In this document: positions 16,943 through 25,742 of the stretch, piece after piece
Layout of the letters: each line of letters opens with the position of its first letter
Numbering within the stretch: the stretch's first letter is position 1
Source of the DNA: Mycolicibacterium vinylchloridicum
GTDB lineage: Bacteria > Actinomycetota > Actinomycetes > Mycobacteriales > Mycobacteriaceae
Direction of reading: 5' to 3'
DNA length: 39,999 bases
Assembly (NCBI RefSeq): GCF_013404075.1
Contig: NZ_JACBJQ010000047.1
Span: forward strand, 1 to 39,999
Position numbers and translations under genes: made by a program
Notes under the pieces: model-generated
The model's database searches: none
What the model was told of the DNA's origin: nothing
What the model saw: only the letters and a program-made list of their open reading frames with translations

Positions 16943-18041
16943 GGCCGCCAAGGTGCCGCCCGCCTGGCTCGCCCGCGGAGTCGAGTGGGCACGCCATCAC
17001 CTGCTGCTGCTGCATCAACGGATGCTGCCCGCGCCCATGGCGATGATGGAGCTGGTCGTTTCGGGTTGGCCCGCGCAGGCGATCACCACGGCCGCGCAAC
17101 TCGGAATCGCCGATGCGCTCGCCGACGGGCCACTGCCCATCGACGAGCTGGCCGAGCGGGTGGGCGCCAACCCCGACGCGCTGCGAAGGCTGATGCGCGC
17201 ATTGATCGGCCGAGGCATCTTCCGGCGCCGCCGAGACGGCCGCTACGCGCTGAATCCCCTTGCCGCCACCCTTCGTTCGGATGCGCCGATTTCGCTCAAA
17301 GGGGCCGCGATGTTCCAGGGTTCGCAAGAGCAGCGTGAACGCTGGACGCTGCTCACCGACTCGGTGCGCACGGGCGAATCGATCGTGCCGGCATTGCGCG
17401 GCATGGACGGGTTCGACTACCTCGTCCACATTCCCGACCACGCGGACCTTTTCGACCAGACGATGACGAGCCTGGCGCAGATGACGCTGGCCGTCGTGGT
17501 GGCCAGCTACGATTTCGGCGCGCATCGCACCATCGTCGACGTCGGCGGGGGACAGGGTGCGATGCTGGCCGCCATCCTGCGGTCGACGCCCGGATCGAAA
17601 GGCGTTCTCTACGACGTGCCGCGGGTGGTGGCGGGCGCCCCGGAGTTGTTGCGCGCCAACCATGTCGCCGACCGCGTCGACATCGTGGAAGGGTCGTTTT
17701 TCGAGCATGTTCCCAGCGGGGGAGATGCCTATCTGCTGAAGAACGTCATCCACGACTGGCCGGACGAGAAGGCATTGCAGATCCTGCGCAATGTTCGGGC
17801 GGCGACGGAGCCCGGTGCCACGCTGCTGCTGGTCGAGATGGTCGTTCGAGAGAACGGCCGCGACGGCCCGGAGAACTGGGTGGATCTGGAGATGCTGCTG
17901 AACCTCGGCTCCCGTGAGCGCACTGCGGAGGAGTACCGGAATCTGCTGGCGCAAGCCGGGTTCCGAATGACCCGCGTGGTCCCGACTGCCTCACCGCTGA
18001 GTGTGGTCGAGGCGATCGCCGATGGCGTGTCACCCGGCTAG
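16935..18041 (+). CDS. SAM-dependent O-methyltransferase, plant-type / hydroxyneurosporene type
   Basis: 368 aa. An N-terminal winged-helix dimerisation domain (about 35-115) precedes a Rossmann SAM domain with motif I DVGGGQG at 202-208. The HDWPDE segment places the likely catalytic His at 273. This architecture methylates hydroxyl groups on hydrophobic small molecules. The ATG at 16935 follows GGAGG by six bases and overlaps the MmpL stop by eight. Probably tailors an enol or hydroxyl of the cluster product. Confidence 0.87.
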   Translation: MPKAAKVPPAWLARGVEWARHHLLLLHQRMLPAPMAMMELVVSGWPAQAITTAAQLGIADALADGPLPIDELAERVGANPDALRRLMRALIGRGIFRRRRDGRYALNPLAATLRSDAPISLKGAAMFQGSQEQRERWTLLTDSVRTGESIVPALRGMDGFDYLVHIPDHADLFDQTMTSLAQMTLAVVVASYDFGAHRTIVDVGGGQGAMLAAILRSTPGSKGVLYDVPRVVAGAPELLRANHVADRVDIVEGSFFEHVPSGGDAYLLKNVIHDWPDEKALQILRNVRAATEPGATLLLVEMVVRENGRDGPENWVDLEMLLNLGSRERTAEEYRNLLAQAGFRMTRVVPTASPLSVVEAIADGVSPG

Positions 18042-18056
18042 GCGGCGGAGCCCGTG

Positions 18057-18791
18057 ATGGACATCGCCACCATGCCCCGCGGCGGGTTCGACGCCACCTG
18101 GCTGGACCGACGTCTGCAAACCGACCGTCCGGAGTACCTGGACCGAGACGATGTGGACGACCGCATCAAACGGCAGGTGATCTGGTCGCTGGACTGGATG
18201 GGCCGGATCCTGCGCGATCACGAGCATCTCGCCGCCCGAGCCCTGCCGCTGGTCGCAGATCGCTCCGCCCCGAAGATCCTGGAATTGGGGGCGGGCCACG
18301 GCGCCCTGTCCCGCACAGTGCTGAGGATGCATCCCACCGCTGCGCTCACGGTCACCGACATCGACCCGGTCTCGGTGTCGAATATCGCCGCGGGCGACCT
18401 GGGCAGCCACCCGCGTGCCGTCGTGCGCCAAGTCGACGCCACCGCGATCGACGCGCCCGACCGCTCGTACGATCTCGCGTTGTTCGCCCTGTCGTTTCAC
18501 CACCTGCCGCCCGTCCAGGCCGCGCGGGTTCTGGCCGAGGGAACCCGGGTCGCGGACAAGCTGGTCGTGTGCGACCTGCGCCGCCCGCCGGCGCCGGTGC
18601 ACCTACTCCGATTGGCGTCGATGCTGCCGTTCGTGTTTCTGCCGTTTGCCCACGACGGGCTGATCAGTTCGCTGCGCGCCTACAGTCCTTCGGCGTTTCA
18701 GGTGTTGGCCGCGCAGGCCGACCCGGCGATCACCCTCGAATTCAGCAGGCTAGGGCGCAACCAGGTCGTCGTGGCGTCGAGGACGACGTGA
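18057..18791 (+). CDS. Class I SAM-dependent methyltransferase
   Basis: 244 aa from the ATG at 18057, six bases after GGAG; a GTG three bases earlier is less well placed. Motif I is ILELGAGHG at about 74-82, followed by the acidic TDIDP that binds the SAM ribose. The C-terminal part has a hydrophobic stretch (about 180-195) that may touch membrane or a lipid substrate. Fifteen bases separate it from the previous gene, the largest gap in the cluster. Target atom is unknown. Confidence 0.82.
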   Translation: MDIATMPRGGFDATWLDRRLQTDRPEYLDRDDVDDRIKRQVIWSLDWMGRILRDHEHLAARALPLVADRSAPKILELGAGHGALSRTVLRMHPTAALTVTDIDPVSVSNIAAGDLGSHPRAVVRQVDATAIDAPDRSYDLALFALSFHHLPPVQAARVLAEGTRVADKLVVCDLRRPPAPVHLLRLASMLPFVFLPFAHDGLISSLRAYSPSAFQVLAAQADPAITLEFSRLGRNQVVVASRTT

Positions 18792-20083
18792 ACGCGCTGG
18801 CAGCACTCGGCCGCGCGGCCTGGGCCGGCCTCGACCCGGAGGGGTTCTTCCGGCGTCACGCGGCCGACCCCAAGCCGTTCCCCGTGCGGTTTCCTGGACT
18901 CGGCGAGGTCCTGTTCTTCTCGACCGCCGACGGCGCGCGCGATATCCTCACCGCCCCCGGCACGCATTGCCGTGCCCCGCTGCCGAACCCGATCGAACCC
19001 GTCGTCGGACCGAACTCACTGATCCTGCTGTCCGGCGAGGCTCACCGGCGAGCCCGAAGCGTCCTGACACCGCCGTTTCGCGGTGAACTCATGCGCTACT
19101 ACGTCGATCTGATCGCGGAGGTTGCCGCCGAGCAGATCGCTGATCTGCGGCCGGGCGACCGATTGCTGGTCGGCCAGGCGGCCCAGAACATCACTCTGGA
19201 CGTGGTGATCCGCGTCGTGTTCGGGGTGACGGATCGTGGGCTTCGCCGCGAGTATGCCCGGGTGACAACGCAATTGCTGCGGTCCGGCAGCGCGACGTTG
19301 ATGTTGGTGCCCTGGCTGCGCCGCGATATCGCCGGGCGAGGGCCGTGGGCCCGCCTGGTCGCCTTTCGGGCCGAGCTCGACGCGCTGCTGTCGGCGCAGA
19401 TCGAAGAGCGAAGGGGCAGTGGCGAACACGGCAGTGATGTGCTCGGGCTGATCCTTGACGCCACCGACGACGAGGGCAAGGTCCTTGGCGATGACGTTCT
19501 GCGGGAACAGCTTCGGACGATGCTGGCCGCCGGGCACGAAACCAGTTCGACGTCGCTCACGTGGGCGCTGTACCACATCCACCGCGACGACAACATTCGC
19601 GCACGCGTCATCGCGGAACTCGCGGCCGCGGACACACCGGCCGAGATCGCCGCGCTGCCGTACCTCGGCGCGGTGATCTCCGAGACGCTGCGCGTGCATC
19701 CGACGGTGCCGATCGTATTGCGCAGACTCACCGTCCCGCTCACCGTCGATTCCGTCGCCTGTTCACCTGATGACATAGTCGGAATCGCACTTCCCGCATT
19801 GCATTTCAATCCTGGTGTGTGGCAGGACCCTGAGTCGTTTTGCCCCGAGCGATTCCTCGGTGCCAGGCCGTCACCGTTTCAGTACGCCCCGTTCGGTGGC
19901 GGGTACCGTCGTTGCATCGGCGCGGCGTTCGCACACAACGAGCTGGCGGTGGCGCTCGGTACCATCATGAAGACCGTCGAACTGCGGGCCCGCGACGACG
20001 GGCGGCCGCCTCGCGCGGTGCCCCGCGGTATTGCCACCAAACCCGGCCGCGAGATCGCGCTGGACGTGATCGGGCGGCGTTAG
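18788..20083 (+). CDS. Cytochrome P450
   Basis: 431 aa from the GTG at 18788, which overlaps the upstream stop. Shows the I-helix motif AAGHETSST (247-255), the ExxR motif ETLR (299-302), the PERF segment and the haem-binding loop FGGGYRRCIG with Cys376 as thiolate ligand. No membrane anchor. P450s hydroxylate, epoxidise or couple substrates using ferredoxin-supplied electrons; no ferredoxin gene is adjacent, so a housekeeping redox partner is needed. Last gene of the cluster, and a likely oxidative tailoring step. Confidence 0.93.
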   Translation: MNALAALGRAAWAGLDPEGFFRRHAADPKPFPVRFPGLGEVLFFSTADGARDILTAPGTHCRAPLPNPIEPVVGPNSLILLSGEAHRRARSVLTPPFRGELMRYYVDLIAEVAAEQIADLRPGDRLLVGQAAQNITLDVVIRVVFGVTDRGLRREYARVTTQLLRSGSATLMLVPWLRRDIAGRGPWARLVAFRAELDALLSAQIEERRGSGEHGSDVLGLILDATDDEGKVLGDDVLREQLRTMLAAGHETSSTSLTWALYHIHRDDNIRARVIAELAAADTPAEIAALPYLGAVISETLRVHPTVPIVLRRLTVPLTVDSVACSPDDIVGIALPALHFNPGVWQDPESFCPERFLGARPSPFQYAPFGGGYRRCIGAAFAHNELAVALGTIMKTVELRARDDGRPPRAVPRGIATKPGREIALDVIGRR

Positions 20084-20120
20084 TCACATGCGCCGGGCGT
20101 GGGGGCTTTCGGTGGTCGTC

Positions 20121-20156
20121 GCGCCGATCCTCACCGAGATCCCGCACTCTCGGCGC
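20121..20156. terminator. Hairpin between convergent P450 and aminotransferase genes
   Basis: GCGCCGA (20121-20127) is the reverse complement of TCGGCGC (20150-20156). A nested alternative stem pairs CCGAGA (20134-20139) with TCTCGG (20148-20153) around eight bases. No U-tract follows, as is common in mycobacteria. It lies in the 77-base gap between two convergent stops, so it could end both transcripts. Confidence 0.45.
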
Positions 20157-20160
20157 CTGG

Positions 20161-21372
20161 TCACTGGCGATAGGTCGCCAGGAACTGCCCGATTCGCTCG
20201 ACGGTGGATTCCAGCTCGTCGGCTTGCGGCAGGGTGACGATCCGGATGTGGTCGGGCTCAGGCCAACTCAGGCCCGTGCCGGGAATGATGTGGATCCTCT
20301 CCTGCAGCAGCAGATCCAGGACGAACTGCTCGTCGTCGCGGATCGGATACACACTGAGGTCGATCTTCGGGAACGCGTACAACGCGCCCCTGGGCTTGAC
20401 ACACGAGACGCCCGGAATCGCATTCAAGGCGACCCATGCGCGGTCCCGCTGTTCGTGCAATCGCTCGGTGGGCAACGTCAGATCGCACCCTGAATGGTCG
20501 GCATCGAGTGCGGCCCGCACCGCTTGCTGGGCAGGCACATTCGCGCAGCGGCGCAGCCCCGCCACGGTCGTCAGCCCGCCGAGATAGCTGGTGGCGTGAT
20601 CGGTCGGCCCGGACACTGCGAGCCAACCGGCCCGAAATCCCGCGCAGCGGTAGGCCTTGGACAGGCCGTTGAACGTCAGGCAGAGCAGATCCGGCGCCAG
20701 CGACGCCGTCACGGTGTGGGTGGCGTCGTCGTAGAGGATCTTGTCGTAGATCTCGTCCGAGCAGACGATGAGATTGTGCTCTCGGGCGATCTCGAGGATG
20801 CCGGTCAGCACCTGGGGCGGGTACACCGCGCCGGTCGGATTGTTGGGGTTGATGATGACGATCGCCCGCGTGCGCGCGGTCACCTTCGCCGCGATGTCGG
20901 CGATGTCGGGGTACCAATCCGATGCTTCGTCGCACCGGTAGTGCACGGCCCGGCCGCCGTTGACGTTGACCGCGGCGGTCCATACCGGAAAGTCGGGAGC
21001 GGGCACCAGGACCTCGTCGCGGTCTTCCAGAAGTGCCGTCATCGCCATCGTGATCAACTCGGAGGCGCCGTTGCCGAGGTACACGTTCTCGGCGTCGACA
21101 TCGGGGACTCCGCGCGAGGCGTAATACTGCGCAACGGCACGGCGCGCGGTGAGCAGTCCCTTGGGCGATGTGTATCCGGCCGACCGGGACAGGGTGTCGG
21201 CGATCTCGCGGATCAGTTCGGCAGGTGCTTGGAAGCCGAACTGATAGGGATCGCCCGCATCCAGTCGCATGACGTGATGTCCTGCTGCCTCGAGCCGGGC
21301 CACCTCTTCGGTGATCGGCCCCGGGGTTTCATGCGACAGGTTGGACAGCCTGCTCGACTGGGCGAACTTCAT
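20161..21372 (-). CDS. PLP-dependent aminotransferase, AlaA-like
   Basis: 403 aa from the ATG at 21372, which follows GAAAGGA; longer readings to 21441 lack an SD. Class I fold: NPNNPTG at 175-181 and the PLP Schiff-base Lys239 in SKAYRCAGFRAGW. From memory of the family, the sequence is close to E. coli AlaA (YfbQ) and M. tuberculosis Rv0337c, which interconvert alanine and 2-oxoglutarate with pyruvate and glutamate. It faces the biosynthetic cluster on the opposite strand, so membership in that pathway is doubtful, though it could supply pyruvate. Confidence 0.85.
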   Translation of the reverse strand: MKFAQSSRLSNLSHETPGPITEEVARLEAAGHHVMRLDAGDPYQFGFQAPAELIREIADTLSRSAGYTSPKGLLTARRAVAQYYASRGVPDVDAENVYLGNGASELITMAMTALLEDRDEVLVPAPDFPVWTAAVNVNGGRAVHYRCDEASDWYPDIADIAAKVTARTRAIVIINPNNPTGAVYPPQVLTGILEIAREHNLIVCSDEIYDKILYDDATHTVTASLAPDLLCLTFNGLSKAYRCAGFRAGWLAVSGPTDHATSYLGGLTTVAGLRRCANVPAQQAVRAALDADHSGCDLTLPTERLHEQRDRAWVALNAIPGVSCVKPRGALYAFPKIDLSVYPIRDDEQFVLDLLLQERIHIIPGTGLSWPEPDHIRIVTLPQADELESTVERIGQFLATYRQ

Positions 21373-21692
21373 GCGGTTCCTTTCACCTGTCAATCCGCAG
21401 GTCAACCCCGTTCGCGGGCTGCGTATTGACAGATGCGTCAAAGCCTAGCGTCCAGCGGCTGCCTGACCGAGCGATCAGGCGACAGCACGTGGGAATGAGC
21501 GCTGGAGTCCGGTGAACGCCCCAGGCTGTGCGGGGGCGATGGAAACGGACTGTCCCGCCGATCATTGCTCTGTGCTGCTTGAACTTTCGTAACGGCCATT
21601 CCTTCAGGCTCAGCGATCGCGCGGCTCGCAGTTCAGCAAGAGAATGTCCCACCCCCCGTTTGCGATCACGTCATCCGGGTTAGAGAGGAGGT
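21373..21692. promoter_or_regulatory. Divergent regulatory region between aminotransferase and kinase
   Basis: 320 bases. Near the aminotransferase start GTCAA occurs three times, and TTGAC with GTCAA forms a 16-base inverted repeat (21426-21441) about 54 bases upstream of its ATG. ACCTG/CAGGT (21385-21402) forms a small hairpin in the leader. GCCTGA and TCAGGC (21461-21480) form another six-base inverted repeat with an eight-base loop. No clear promoter was found for the kinase. The binding factors are unknown. Confidence 0.4.
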
Positions 21693-22874
21693 ATGACCGG
21701 CCACGAAATGCTCGTGGACCGCTACGCGCTACGCGGGACCCTGGGGCGCGGCGGCATGGCCGAGGTGCGCGACGGGTGGGATACCCGGCTCAACCGACCG
21801 GTGGCGGTGAAACTGCTGCATCCGGCGCTGGGCGCGATGCCCGACCTCCGGCGCCGCTTCGAAGACGAGGCCCGGTCGGCGGCTCGGCTCTCGCACCAGA
21901 ACATCGTCGTCGTGTTCGACTTCGGTGTGCACGAGGGCAGCCCCTTCATCGTGCTGGAACGGTTGCCCGGCCAGACGCTGGCCGACCTCATCGCCGCCGG
22001 CCCGATGCCGCCGTGGCGCGTTCGCAAGATGCTCGACGACGTCCTGGCGGGCCTTCAGGTCGCGCACAGCGCCGGAATCCTGCATCGCGACATCAAACCG
22101 GGGAACATCCTCGTGTCGGCGCCCGGCGACTGTATGAAGGTCGCCGACTTCGGCATCGCGAAAACCGGCGATGGCGCGCCCACCACGACCGGCCAGATCG
22201 TCGGGACCATGAGCTACCTCAGCCCTGAGCGCCTCACCGGCGCACCCGCCTCGGTGGGTGACGACCTCTACGCGGTCGGGCTGATGGCCTACGAGGCCCT
22301 GCTGGGCAGACGGCTGTTCGCACAGGACAATCCAGCCGCGCTCGCCCGCGCGATCATCGACAACCCGCCACCGCCGGTGGCCGCGATCTCCGCTGGTACC
22401 GATCCGTTGCTCGCGGCGGTCATCGATCGTGCGATGACGCGAAACCCGATGCAGCGCTTCGGGAGTGCGGCACAAATGCGTGCGGCGCTGGCAGGTGACC
22501 GGACTGCATTGTTCGACCTCTCGGCTCCGGGCCCCGGTCGGCCGCCGCCTGGAACGAAAATGCTGACGGAACCGCCGGTCCCGGCTGGTACCTATCTGCC
22601 GCCACCGCGACCTCGGCCGCGCCGAGGCAAGGGCCGGGTGTATGCGTGGGCGGCTGCCGCAGTGGTGGCCCTTGGCGTCTCGGCGGTGGCAATGGCGATG
22701 GATTCACCGTCATCGACGGCACCGCCGCCGCAGCCGGTGGGCACCAGCACACCGGTTCTTCCGACGACGACGGTCGCCCCGCCGCCCAGTCCGGTCGTCG
22801 CGCCGCCGGCGCCGCCCGGACAGCACGATCAGGGCGGCCGAGGACACGGGAAGGGCGACAAGAAACGCGGGTAG
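21693..22874 (+). CDS. Membrane-anchored eukaryotic-type Ser/Thr protein kinase
   Basis: 393 aa. Kinase domain about 11-270: Gly loop GRGGMAEV (18-25), Lys40, HRDIKPGN with catalytic Asp133, DFG at 152-154, Thr-rich activation loop (164-166, 172). A Pro-rich juxtamembrane linker leads to one membrane helix (about 317-336) and a short Pro/Ser/Gly-rich external tail. No PASTA repeats, so it is not PknB-like. AGGAGG ends only one base before the ATG, which is unusually close; an ATG at 21708 is an alternative. Substrates are unknown, but the neighbours include a LuxR regulator and a STAS protein. Confidence 0.93.
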   Translation: MTGHEMLVDRYALRGTLGRGGMAEVRDGWDTRLNRPVAVKLLHPALGAMPDLRRRFEDEARSAARLSHQNIVVVFDFGVHEGSPFIVLERLPGQTLADLIAAGPMPPWRVRKMLDDVLAGLQVAHSAGILHRDIKPGNILVSAPGDCMKVADFGIAKTGDGAPTTTGQIVGTMSYLSPERLTGAPASVGDDLYAVGLMAYEALLGRRLFAQDNPAALARAIIDNPPPPVAAISAGTDPLLAAVIDRAMTRNPMQRFGSAAQMRAALAGDRTALFDLSAPGPGRPPPGTKMLTEPPVPAGTYLPPPRPRPRRGKGRVYAWAAAAVVALGVSAVAMAMDSPSSTAPPPQPVGTSTPVLPTTTVAPPPSPVVAPPAPPGQHDQGGRGHGKGDKKRG

Positions 22875-22934
22875 TCCCGGGGGGTGGTTCGGGCTCCATT
22901 GGTCAGTAATCCCCGGTCAGCGCCCACCCGGCGC

Positions 22935-22940
22935 TAGTAT
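22935..22940 (+). promoter_or_regulatory. Possible -10 element for the LuxR-type regulator
   Basis: TAGTAT fits the mycobacterial TANNNT -10 and would start a transcript near 22947, giving a leader of about 58 bases before the TTG at 23006. The -35 is weak. Confidence 0.35.
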
Positions 22941-23005
22941 CGACTCGCTACACCGGGACCGTGCGCCGCACGGATGAGCCGTACTAGGGGAAGGCGGCCT
23001 GCCAA

Positions 23006-25627
23006 TTGGAGTGGCCGTTCGTTGCCCGCTCGGCAGAGATCAATCAGGCGATCGACGCCGTCGACAACTCGTCGTTCAGCGGTGTGGTCTTCGTCGGGGA
23101 AGCCGGAGTCGGTAAGACAGCGCTGGCGCGCCAGGTAGCTGAACGGTTCAGCAGCCGCGGGATGCGCACTCACTTCGTGTTGGGCACCCAGACCTCCCGG
23201 GACGTTCCGCTGGCCGCCTTCGCCGGGATCGTGCAGATCCCGGGCGCGCTGGAGCCGATCCGCTTGCTCGCCGCCGCGCACGATGCACTCGACAGCGTTG
23301 AGAACCTACTGCTGGTGGTCGACGACGCGCATTTGCTCGATCCGCTGTCGGCAATTGTCGTGCACCAGCTGGCCGTGCGTGGGGCAGCGACGCTGATCGT
23401 CACCATGCGGTCGGAAACCGAGGTTCCCGACGCCATCACCGCGCTGTGGAAAGACCAGTACCTGCGCCGCATCGAGGTGGGCACGTTCTCGCACGCCGAT
23501 ACCGGGCGGCTGCTCACCGAGACACTCGGCGGCCCTGTCGCCGGAACCGTCGTCGACCAGCTTCACGAATTGTCTGCGGGCAGTCCGCTGCTGTTGCGCG
23601 GCCTGCTGGACACCGCGGTGGACGACGGCGCCCTCACCGACGACACGGGACGCTGGCGGCTCACCCACTCACCGCGGCTGGGCTCCGACATCGAGCAACT
23701 CCTCGAGTCGCGTGTGCGCGGGCTGCCGCCGAACGAACGTGATGTTCTCGAAATCGTGGCAGCGGCAGAGGTTCTGGACTGGAATGCGCTTCGCGCGATG
23801 TGCGATATCGACTCGATCAGCGACGCCGAACGGCATGCCGTCATCCACGTGATCAGCGACCCGCTGCGCATGCGTGTCCAGGTGGCCCATCCGGTGCTGG
23901 CCGACGTCGTGCGCAGGGGCTGCGGGGTGGCCAGACTGCGGCAGATCAATACCTCGCTCGCACAGAGATTTTGGTCGCTGGTGGGCGACCTGGACCCGAA
24001 TGCGACCAGGGATCCGCGGCTGGTCATCGAACTCGCCCGGCTGATGATGAACAGCGACGCGACCCCGGACATCAACCTGATCATCGACGCCGCCGAGAGT
24101 GCGATGACGATGTCCAGCCTGACACTCGCCGAGCAATTGGCGCGGTTCGCCTACGAGAACGGCGGGGAACTGCGCGCCGCGATCGCGCTCGCGGATGCGC
24201 TGGGCTGGCAGGGTTTCAACGAGCAGGCCGAGGAGCTGTTGGCGACGTTCGATCCGCGCGACGAGGTGATGCTCGTCCGCTGGGGGTGCCTGCGGGCGAC
24301 GAACCTGTTCTTCGGCTGCGGGCAGCGTGCGATGGCCGAGGAGGTTCTCGGCACGGTCCGGTCTCGTGTCACGATGCCCGCTCTGCGCAGCTATGCGCTG
24401 GCGGTCGAGGCATCGATCGCGTACTTCGCCGCTGATCTGGACACCGCGGATGCGGCGAGCGCCGCTGTGATCGCCGACCCTGATGCGATGCCGATGGCTG
24501 TCCTGTGGGCGGCGGTTCCGGCTGCCGCGTCGGCGAACCTGCGCGGGCGGCCGGAGGTGTTGGCGGCCGCGGCCAGCCGGGGTGCTGATGCGGCACTTCA
24601 CTGTGCGTCCGGACCACAGCAGTATGCGATCGCGTTGTCAGAGGCGCTGTCGGCGCTCAACCACGGCGACATCGCCGGCGCCCAGGCCATCGTCGACCGG
24701 CAGCAGGCCGGGGCGCACGGGGCCCCGCATGCGGAGGCGATCGTGGCGGCGATGGCCGGCCGGGTCGCGCTCGCGGCGGGTCGCCCGCAGGCGGCCTGCG
24801 ACTGGCTGCAGCGCGCACTGTCGGCGATGGTGTCGACCCTGTCGGGGGGATGGGTGCCTCTGGTCGCCGTCTGGACCGTTCAGGCTGAAGTCCTGCGCGG
24901 TGACAGCGGTGCGGCCGCACGGGCGCTGAGCGTGGCCGAAAACGCATGGGGACCGGCGGTGGAGGTGTTCCGGCCGTCGCTCGAGCTGGCCAGGGCGTAT
25001 CACAGCGCCGCCACCGGGGCGATCGCCGAGGCCCATGGTGCGATCGAACGGGCCGCCGAGGCCGCCCGCCGCTGCGGTATCACCACCGGCGAGATGGAGG
25101 CCCTGTACACCGGCATGCGGTTCGGAATGGAACCTGATGTGGCTCGCATCAAAGCCCTTGCAGACCAACTGGATTCTCCGATCGCGGTCCTTGCCGCCGC
25201 CCACGCCGAAGCGCTGGTGGCCGGCGATGGTGACAGCCTGGACCGGGTGGCCGCCGAGTGGGAATCACTGGGCATGGCGGCGCACGCAGCCGACGCGTTT
25301 GCCGCGGCGGCGGTGGCACACCGCCGGGCGGGCGCTCGGCTGCCCGGGCTGCAGTCCTCGACGCGGGCACATTGGCTGGTCAGCACCTACGGATTGCACA
25401 CTCCGGCGACGGCGACCGGCGGAGTTCCGCTGCCGCTCAGCGGCCGTGAGCGGGAGATCGCCACGCTGGTCGCCAGCGGCTGGTCGAACCGGCAGATCGC
25501 CGAACACCTGGTGGTGTCGGTCCGCACGGTGGAAGGACACCTGTACCGGATCTACAAACAGCTGGGAATCAACGAACGCGAACAGCTGATCCGTCTCATG
25601 CGCAACGCTGATCCCGAGGCGCGCTAG
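23006..25627 (+). CDS. LuxR-family (LAL-type) ATPase transcriptional regulator
   Basis: 873 aa. An N-terminal AAA/STAND ATPase has Walker A GEAGVGKTAL (31-40) and a Walker-B-like LLVVDDAHLL. A long helical, TPR-like middle follows, and the C-terminus is a LuxR HTH (about 805-865; SGREREIATLVASGWSNRQIAEHLVVS). Such proteins sense a ligand, hydrolyse ATP and activate nearby genes. The reading starts at TTG 23006, after AGGGGAAGG 11 bases upstream; no better start was found. The stop lies within CTAG, shared with a small opposing frame. It could control the cluster to its left or the small secreted proteins to its right, but nothing in the sequence proves this. Confidence 0.9.
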   Translation: MEWPFVARSAEINQAIDAVDNSSFSGVVFVGEAGVGKTALARQVAERFSSRGMRTHFVLGTQTSRDVPLAAFAGIVQIPGALEPIRLLAAAHDALDSVENLLLVVDDAHLLDPLSAIVVHQLAVRGAATLIVTMRSETEVPDAITALWKDQYLRRIEVGTFSHADTGRLLTETLGGPVAGTVVDQLHELSAGSPLLLRGLLDTAVDDGALTDDTGRWRLTHSPRLGSDIEQLLESRVRGLPPNERDVLEIVAAAEVLDWNALRAMCDIDSISDAERHAVIHVISDPLRMRVQVAHPVLADVVRRGCGVARLRQINTSLAQRFWSLVGDLDPNATRDPRLVIELARLMMNSDATPDINLIIDAAESAMTMSSLTLAEQLARFAYENGGELRAAIALADALGWQGFNEQAEELLATFDPRDEVMLVRWGCLRATNLFFGCGQRAMAEEVLGTVRSRVTMPALRSYALAVEASIAYFAADLDTADAASAAVIADPDAMPMAVLWAAVPAAASANLRGRPEVLAAAASRGADAALHCASGPQQYAIALSEALSALNHGDIAGAQAIVDRQQAGAHGAPHAEAIVAAMAGRVALAAGRPQAACDWLQRALSAMVSTLSGGWVPLVAVWTVQAEVLRGDSGAAARALSVAENAWGPAVEVFRPSLELARAYHSAATGAIAEAHGAIERAAEAARRCGITTGEMEALYTGMRFGMEPDVARIKALADQLDSPIAVLAAAHAEALVAGDGDSLDRVAAEWESLGMAAHAADAFAAAAVAHRRAGARLPGLQSSTRAHWLVSTYGLHTPATATGGVPLPLSGREREIATLVASGWSNRQIAEHLVVSVRTVEGHLYRIYKQLGINEREQLIRLMRNADPEAR

Positions 25628-25731
25628 GACGGGTGCGAGAACTCGGGGTTTCCTACCGGTGTCCGCGATTGGTCGTCGTCTGACGATGCGGCGGGCTCGT
25701 CCTCGACCGGATGAGAGAACAGGGAATCCAC
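25624..25731 (-). CDS. Possible 35-aa acidic peptide downstream of the STAS gene
   Basis: GTG at 25731 follows AAAGGA by seven bases and encodes 35 residues rich in Asp/Glu and Ser, ending in a CTAG shared with the LuxR stop. It begins 11 bases after the STAS gene. No family recognised. It could be a real small protein or chance. Confidence 0.25.
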   Translation of the reverse strand: MDSLFSHPVEDEPAASSDDDQSRTPVGNPEFSHPS

Positions 25732-25742
25732 TGGGTTTCCTT

